Source: Massilia sp. YIM B02769 (GTDB lineage Bacteria; Pseudomonadota; Gammaproteobacteria; Burkholderiales; Burkholderiaceae_D). Taken from it: a stretch of DNA of 64,000 nucleotides. The DNA lies in contig NZ_JASNRC010000002.1 in the NCBI RefSeq assembly GCF_030411995.1, forward strand, positions 186,001 to 250,000, read 5' to 3'. Made by a program: the position numbers and the translations under genes. A model generated the notes under the pieces. That model saw only the letters and a program-made list of their open reading frames with translations. It was not told the origin of the DNA and did no database searches. Below are positions 60,667 to 64,000 of this stretch, piece after piece. The first letter of the stretch is position 1; each line of letters begins with the position of its first letter.

Positions 60667-60825
60667 GCCGCCTCCGGGCCGATAACTTGTTGGGACAGGC
60701 TGAATGATACGTACGGGCAACAACAGCCAATCGATGGATAAGGGCGGGCAAACCGGGTTTATTCAAAGTTTCGCTGTGGCATCTAGCCGCCTAAGATGGC
60801 GTCATTCCGAATCAGGTTGGATGCC

Positions 60826-61524
60826 ATGTTCAAGAACTCGCTACTGTTTACCGCTGCTGTCTTGTTGGCCGCGCCCCCTGCCTTTGCCCAAAGCGCTCCA
60901 GCGCGCCAGGACGGCGCCGCCCTGCGCAAGGTGGCCGAGCAATATCTGCAGGCACAAAGCGCCGGCCTGCCCGGCAAGGTGACGGTCAAGATCGGCGCGG
61001 TCGACCCGCGTTTGTCGCTGGCCGCCTGTCCGGCGCCGGAAGCTTTCCAGCAGCCGGGCGCCCGCCCCTGGGGCAAGACCACGGTCGGCGTGCGCTGCAC
61101 GGCGCCGGTGTGGAATGTGTTCCTGCAGGCCCAGGTGAGCGTGCTGGCCGACTACGTCACCGCCGCGGTGCCGCTGGCCCAGGGCCAGGCCATCGATGCC
61201 AGCCAGTTGACAACCATGCAAGGCGACATCGCCGCCATGCCGAACGGGATCATCACCGACATGGGCCAGGCCATCGGCCGCACGCCGGTCGTATCGCTGC
61301 CGGCCGGGGCGCCGCTGCGCCTCGACTCCCTGAAGAGCAAACCGGTGGTGCAGCAGAACCAGGCCGTGCGCATCGTCTCGTACGGCGAGAACTTCTCGGT
61401 GACCGGCGAAGGCAAGGCCATCGGCAATGCCGGCGAAGGGCAAGTCGTGCAGGTCCGCACCCCGCGCGGGGCGATTGTCAGCGGTACGGCAAGGGCTGGC
61501 GGCGTGGTGGAAGTGACATTGTAA
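60826..61524 (+). CDS. flgA: Flagellar P-ring assembly chaperone FlgA
   Basis: 232 residues from the ATG at 60826; the frame also has an ATG at 60796. Signal peptide of about 22 residues ending AFAQS. The C-terminal SAF domain (about 105-230) has VPLAQGQAIDASQLTTMQGD and ends VVQVRTPRGAIVSGTARAGG. It helps FlgI assemble the P ring in the periplasm. Confidence 0.95.
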   Translation: MFKNSLLFTAAVLLAAPPAFAQSAPARQDGAALRKVAEQYLQAQSAGLPGKVTVKIGAVDPRLSLAACPAPEAFQQPGARPWGKTTVGVRCTAPVWNVFLQAQVSVLADYVTAAVPLAQGQAIDASQLTTMQGDIAAMPNGIITDMGQAIGRTPVVSLPAGAPLRLDSLKSKPVVQQNQAVRIVSYGENFSVTGEGKAIGNAGEGQVVQVRTPRGAIVSGTARAGGVVEVTL

Positions 61525-61553
61525 AAAAACCTCAAGAGAATGGCCTCGATTGC

Positions 61554-61580
61554 TAAAGTTTGTGGGTAGCTAGCCGTTAC
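61554..61580 (+). promoter_or_regulatory. Sigma-28 (FliA) promoter of flgMN
   Basis: TAAAGTTT followed by 11 bases and GCCGTTAC: full match to the -35 consensus TAAAGTTT and two mismatches in the -10 GCCGATAA. It starts 30 bases after flgA and 73 bases before the flgM start. Confidence 0.85.
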
Positions 61581-61626
61581 ACAGTGCAGATCCCGGAGTT
61601 CCTGCTCCGAACCGAAAGGATAGGCT

Positions 61627-61935
61627 GTGAAAATCAACGACACCCTCAAAGGCACGCAAGGCCTTCAGCAACAAACGCAAACCACGGCAGCCAACGCAAA
61701 ACAGGCGGAAAAAGCTGCCGCCACCGCCGCCCCGGCCCAGACCGACAGCGTACGCCTGTCGTCGCAAGCCCAGGCAACGAGCGGTACCGGCAAGGCGAAC
61801 GAAGTGTTCGATGCCAAGAAAGTTGAACGTATCAAGATGGCAATTGCCGATGGGCAGTTCCAGGTAAATTCAGAAAGGATCGCGGACGGTCTCTTGGATA
61901 CCGTGCGCGACCTGCTCCACTCACGCAACCGATAG
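61627..61935 (+). CDS. flgM: Anti-sigma-28 factor FlgM
   Basis: 102 residues; GTG start behind AAAGGA. The disordered Gln/Ala-rich N-terminus and C-terminal sigma-binding helices (FDAKKVERIKMAIADGQF, ADGLLDTVRDLL) are characteristic. FlgM holds FliA until hook completion lets it be exported. It is under a sigma-28 promoter itself, a known feedback loop. Confidence 0.95.
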   Translation: MKINDTLKGTQGLQQQTQTTAANAKQAEKAAATAAPAQTDSVRLSSQAQATSGTGKANEVFDAKKVERIKMAIADGQFQVNSERIADGLLDTVRDLLHSRNR

Positions 61936-61941
61936 AGACCC

Positions 61942-62409
61942 ATGACCCGTCCGCACGCCACCCTCCCCGCCGAACACGAGCGCATCGCCGCGCTGGTTGA
62001 CATGATGAAGCAGGAACAGCAATTGCTGATGGCGGCGGACGCGGACGCCCTGGCCGAACTCGTCCCGCACAAGGCCGCACTGGTGCAGGAACTGGCGCAG
62101 CTGTCGCGCCAGCGCCATGCGACCCTGGGGGGGATGGGGTTCGACGCCTCGGAAGCCGGCATGGAAGCCTGGGTCGTATCGCACGCCGATGCCGAGACCC
62201 GCGGCGGCTGGTCGGCCCTGCTGGCCTCGACCGCCGAGGCAAAGGAACTGAACCGGGTGAACGGCCTGCTGATCAACCGCCAGCTGGCGCATAACCAGAC
62301 CGTGTTGCAGGCGCTGCGCACCCCGACCGGCGCCGCCGAGTCGACCCTGTATGGCGCCAAGGGGCAAACCTTCGGCGCCGGCGCGGCGCGGCGCTTCCTG
62401 TCGGTGTGA
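61942..62409 (+). CDS. flgN: Flagellar export chaperone FlgN
   Basis: 155 residues, six bases after flgM. Helical protein with a long Gln/Leu-rich coil (LVDMMKQEQQLLMAADADALAEL), typical of FlgN, chaperone of FlgK and FlgL. Identity is from helix pattern, length and position after flgM. Confidence 0.92.
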   Translation: MTRPHATLPAEHERIAALVDMMKQEQQLLMAADADALAELVPHKAALVQELAQLSRQRHATLGGMGFDASEAGMEAWVVSHADAETRGGWSALLASTAEAKELNRVNGLLINRQLAHNQTVLQALRTPTGAAESTLYGAKGQTFGAGAARRFLSV

Positions 62410-62433
62410 GTTTCCGGTTTTCTGAATGCGATG

Positions 62434-62460
62434 ACGGCCGCTGATGCGGCCGTTGTTGTT
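62434..62460 (+). terminator. Probable terminator after flgN
   Basis: Perfect eight-pair stem ACGGCCGC / GCGGCCGT with TGAT loop followed by TGTTGTTT, 24 bases after the flgN stop. Confidence 0.7.
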
Positions 62461-62571
62461 TCTGCGCGCTTTGTGCCGTCTGATCCGTGATTTTGACAGT
62501 CTGTCGCTCAGGCAAGATCGGGGCCGGGGCAGCTTGTTATGCTTGGGTTTTCGGATAACAGGCTCCTTCCC

Positions 62572-63300
62572 ATGGCACTACGTTTTCTCCTGGCCGCCGT
62601 CGCACTCGCCGGCAACGTGCAGGCCGCCGAGCCGGCCGGCAGCGGGCCGCAGGTCGTCCACGTCAACGGAACCGCGCTGGGCCAGCCCATGGCCTGGCGT
62701 TACGCGCTGCTGCAGACGGCGCGGGCCACGTTCGAGCAGCACGCCGCCGCCCAGGCGCCCGGCGCACAGCTGAGCTTCCGGCTGCCCAGGGCCGATCCGG
62801 CGCAGGAAGGCAACCTGGTCGAGATCGTCTCCGGAGACAAGCGTCTGCTCCTTGCCATGGCCGCGCCCGCCAGCTTCGCCCTGCCCGGTCACGACACCGT
62901 GGATGACGGCGACGCGATGGTGGTGGCCAACAAGGACTTCCCGAAGGGCAGCTACCTGCATCCGAACGTGCAGGTGCGCTCCCCCGGGCTGCCGGCCAAT
63001 GTCGTGCGCATGGGCGACCTGCGCCTGGCCTGCGCGGCGCAAGTGGCCATGGCAAAGAAGGAAAGCCTGAAGTTCCGGCTGTTGCTCGGCACCGTGGGCC
63101 TGTTCGCGGACCTGTGCGGCGAAATGGAAGTGACGAGCATGAATGCGCCGGCTGGCCGCTACGACACGATCACGATCGAGGATGGCGAGCGCACACTGAC
63201 CTTTGCCAAATCACAGGACAAGCTGCCGCGACTGGGCGAGAAAAGCTGGTCGGACAATGCGCGTATCCGGTACATGGCGAGCGAGCAGACTGTCCAGTAG
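62572..63300 (+). CDS. Exported protein of unknown function
   Basis: 242 residues from the ATG at 62572, chosen because it gives a clean signal peptide ending VQAAEP; an in-frame ATG at 62539 would add 11 residues. The mature part is mixed alpha/beta with Cys near 165 and 193 (LACAAQ, ADLCGEM), perhaps a disulfide. I do not recognise a family. Single gene, not part of the flagellar operon. Confidence 0.65.
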   Translation: MALRFLLAAVALAGNVQAAEPAGSGPQVVHVNGTALGQPMAWRYALLQTARATFEQHAAAQAPGAQLSFRLPRADPAQEGNLVEIVSGDKRLLLAMAAPASFALPGHDTVDDGDAMVVANKDFPKGSYLHPNVQVRSPGLPANVVRMGDLRLACAAQVAMAKKESLKFRLLLGTVGLFADLCGEMEVTSMNAPAGRYDTITIEDGERTLTFAKSQDKLPRLGEKSWSDNARIRYMASEQTVQ

Positions 63301-63334
63301 CGCTGGCCGGCATGCCCGCGTCCGAAAAGCCGGC

Positions 63335-63704
63335 CTACTTCTGATAATGCACGATGACCAGCCGCTGCGCCGGACTGACCACGATCGTCGCACCCGGACG
63401 TCCATGCGCGAAGTAAGCGCCTGGCGTAACGAGCGCCCGGTTGACGCGCTCCTGCACAGCCGCCGGCACGTCGGAGCACGCGTCATAGACGCACACGTCC
63501 GGGCCGGTCGGCAGGCCGGGTCCGCTGGCGCGCATACCGGTTCCAGGCGAGCACAGGCGAGGCAAGCATCGCACCCGCCAGCCGCAGCACGGGCACCATG
63601 CCCGCCTTGCGGTACACGAGACCGAAGAAGCGCTTCGTTCCCAGGATGAGCGCATACAGCAGCGCCAGGACAAGGCACAGGACGATCCATCCGAACACGG
63701 TCAT
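63335..63704 (-). pseudogene. Apparently frameshifted small membrane-anchored protein
   Basis: The frame from the ATG at 63704 gives a good N-terminal membrane helix (MTVFGWIVLCLVLALLYAL) up to about LAWNRYARQ, then becomes Arg/Pro-rich and stops at 63483. The next frame from about 63535 to the stop at 63335 gives a plausible C-terminus (GPDVCVYDACSDVP, VNRALVTPGAYFAHGRPGA, VVSPAQRLVIVHYQK) but has no sensible start. One base lost or gained near 63520-63545 would join them into a protein of about 122 residues. It may be a pseudogene, a sequencing error or two overlapping genes. Confidence 0.45.
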
Positions 63705-63743
63705 GGGTCGCTCAGTTTGTAGCGAACGGACAAGGCTGCAGGT

Positions 63744-64000
63744 TCAAGGCAGCTTGACGCCGAGGTTGGCCAACACCGCATTGAACAGGGCTTCGGCGGC
63801 AGGACGGTCGGGTTCGCACACGATGGTCAGGTTGAAGATCTTCCTCGAGGTGACATAGCCGAGGTAGAGGTGGATGTTCTTGCCCGGCACCTCGGCGCCC
63901 ATGTGCAGTTCCAGTCCGCTGCCGCCCGAATGCGGCTTGATGCTGCGATGAAGCAGCGCGACCTGGCCTGGCGCCAGCTGCTCGATCGCTTCCTGGCGGC
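63744..64000 (-). CDS. Unknown protein, C-terminal part (5' end outside window)
   Basis: Open on the minus strand from the window end to the TGA at 63746-63744, 84 full residues. Contains EQLAPGQVALLHRSIKPHSG, LELHMGAEVPGKNIHLYLG and IFNLTIVCEPDRPAAEALFN. No family recognised; the N-terminus is missing so location and length are unknown. Confidence 0.6.
   Translation of the reverse strand, partial: RQEAIEQLAPGQVALLHRSIKPHSGGSGLELHMGAEVPGKNIHLYLGYVTSRKIFNLTIVCEPDRPAAEALFNAVLANLGVKLP

Noticed and set aside
59843-60766. Long frame fusing flgB-region codons to flgC
   Set aside because: The upstream part is the wrong frame of flgB; FlgC proper begins at 60244.
60766-60800. Sigma-28 promoter before flgA (CAAAGTTT ... 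GCCGCCTAA)
   Set aside because: The boxes resemble the consensus but the spacing is 18, not 15, and flgA is normally an early gene.
1-64000. tRNA, rRNA, insertion sequence or integrase genes
   Set aside because: No clover-leaf-like gene, rRNA sequence, transposase or integrase frame was found by reading; apart from the REP-like repeats there is no sign of mobile DNA.

Overview
The window looks like the chromosome of a GC-rich betaproteobacterium. Gene order (gmk-rpoZ-spoT after yicC, hemW-rdgB-rph), protein style and a PEP-CTERM protein point to the Oxalobacteraceae, and a Massilia-like genus is my best guess (inference, no search was run). No rRNA, tRNA, CRISPR array, insertion sequence or prophage is visible.

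Layout: (1) 1-10140 is housekeeping. A cut-off M28 peptidase is followed by a leftward cluster of Ser/Thr kinase, PP2C phosphatase, rph, rdgB and hemW, then a rightward yicC, gmk, rpoZ, spoT block ending in a clear terminator. (2) 10141-14133 holds heme oxygenase and greB (leftward) and a membrane protein-histidine kinase-LuxR regulator operon (rightward). (3) 14245-26763 is a flagellin and surface-modification island. A diguanylate cyclase, a glycosyltransferase-methyltransferase fusion and a GT2 enzyme lie on one side of fliD-flaG-fliC. An FkbM methyltransferase, a TPR glycosyltransferase and a GAF-GGDEF-EAL protein lie on the other. (4) 27362-30308 has fliS, fliT, a FliK-like protein, a lone FlhB C-terminal domain protein and ycgR, behind a likely sigma-28 promoter. 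(5) 30593-42832 has fliE, divergent from fliFGHIJK-fliLMNOPQR. (6) 42873-49616 is accessory: a MocR-type regulator, a secreted unknown, a PAS-GGDEF-EAL protein, a PEP-CTERM protein behind a textbook sigma-54 promoter, and a MerR regulator with its membrane-protein target. (7) 49734-60666 is the leftward flgBCDEFGHIJKL operon, with flgA and flgMN divergent on the right. (8) 62572-64000 has three uncharacterised genes, one apparently frameshifted and one cut by the window end.

How they work together: nearly all of the rod, hook, basal body, C-ring and filament is encoded here, with the FliPQR part of the export gate. flhA, flhB, fliA, flhDC, motAB and the che genes are not in the window. Three sites share the pattern TNAA-N15-NCCGTTAM (fliC, fliS, flgM) and give a coherent late-class sigma-28 regulon that includes the anti-sigma factor. 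Three c-di-GMP enzymes and the PilZ brake YcgR tie motility to c-di-GMP.

The most striking non-coding signal is a family of short GTAG/GTAC-headed palindromes, mostly arranged as inverted pairs (REPIN-like). They sit in many intergenic gaps, including inside the fli and flg operons, and their hairpin stems have different sequences while the flanks stay conserved.
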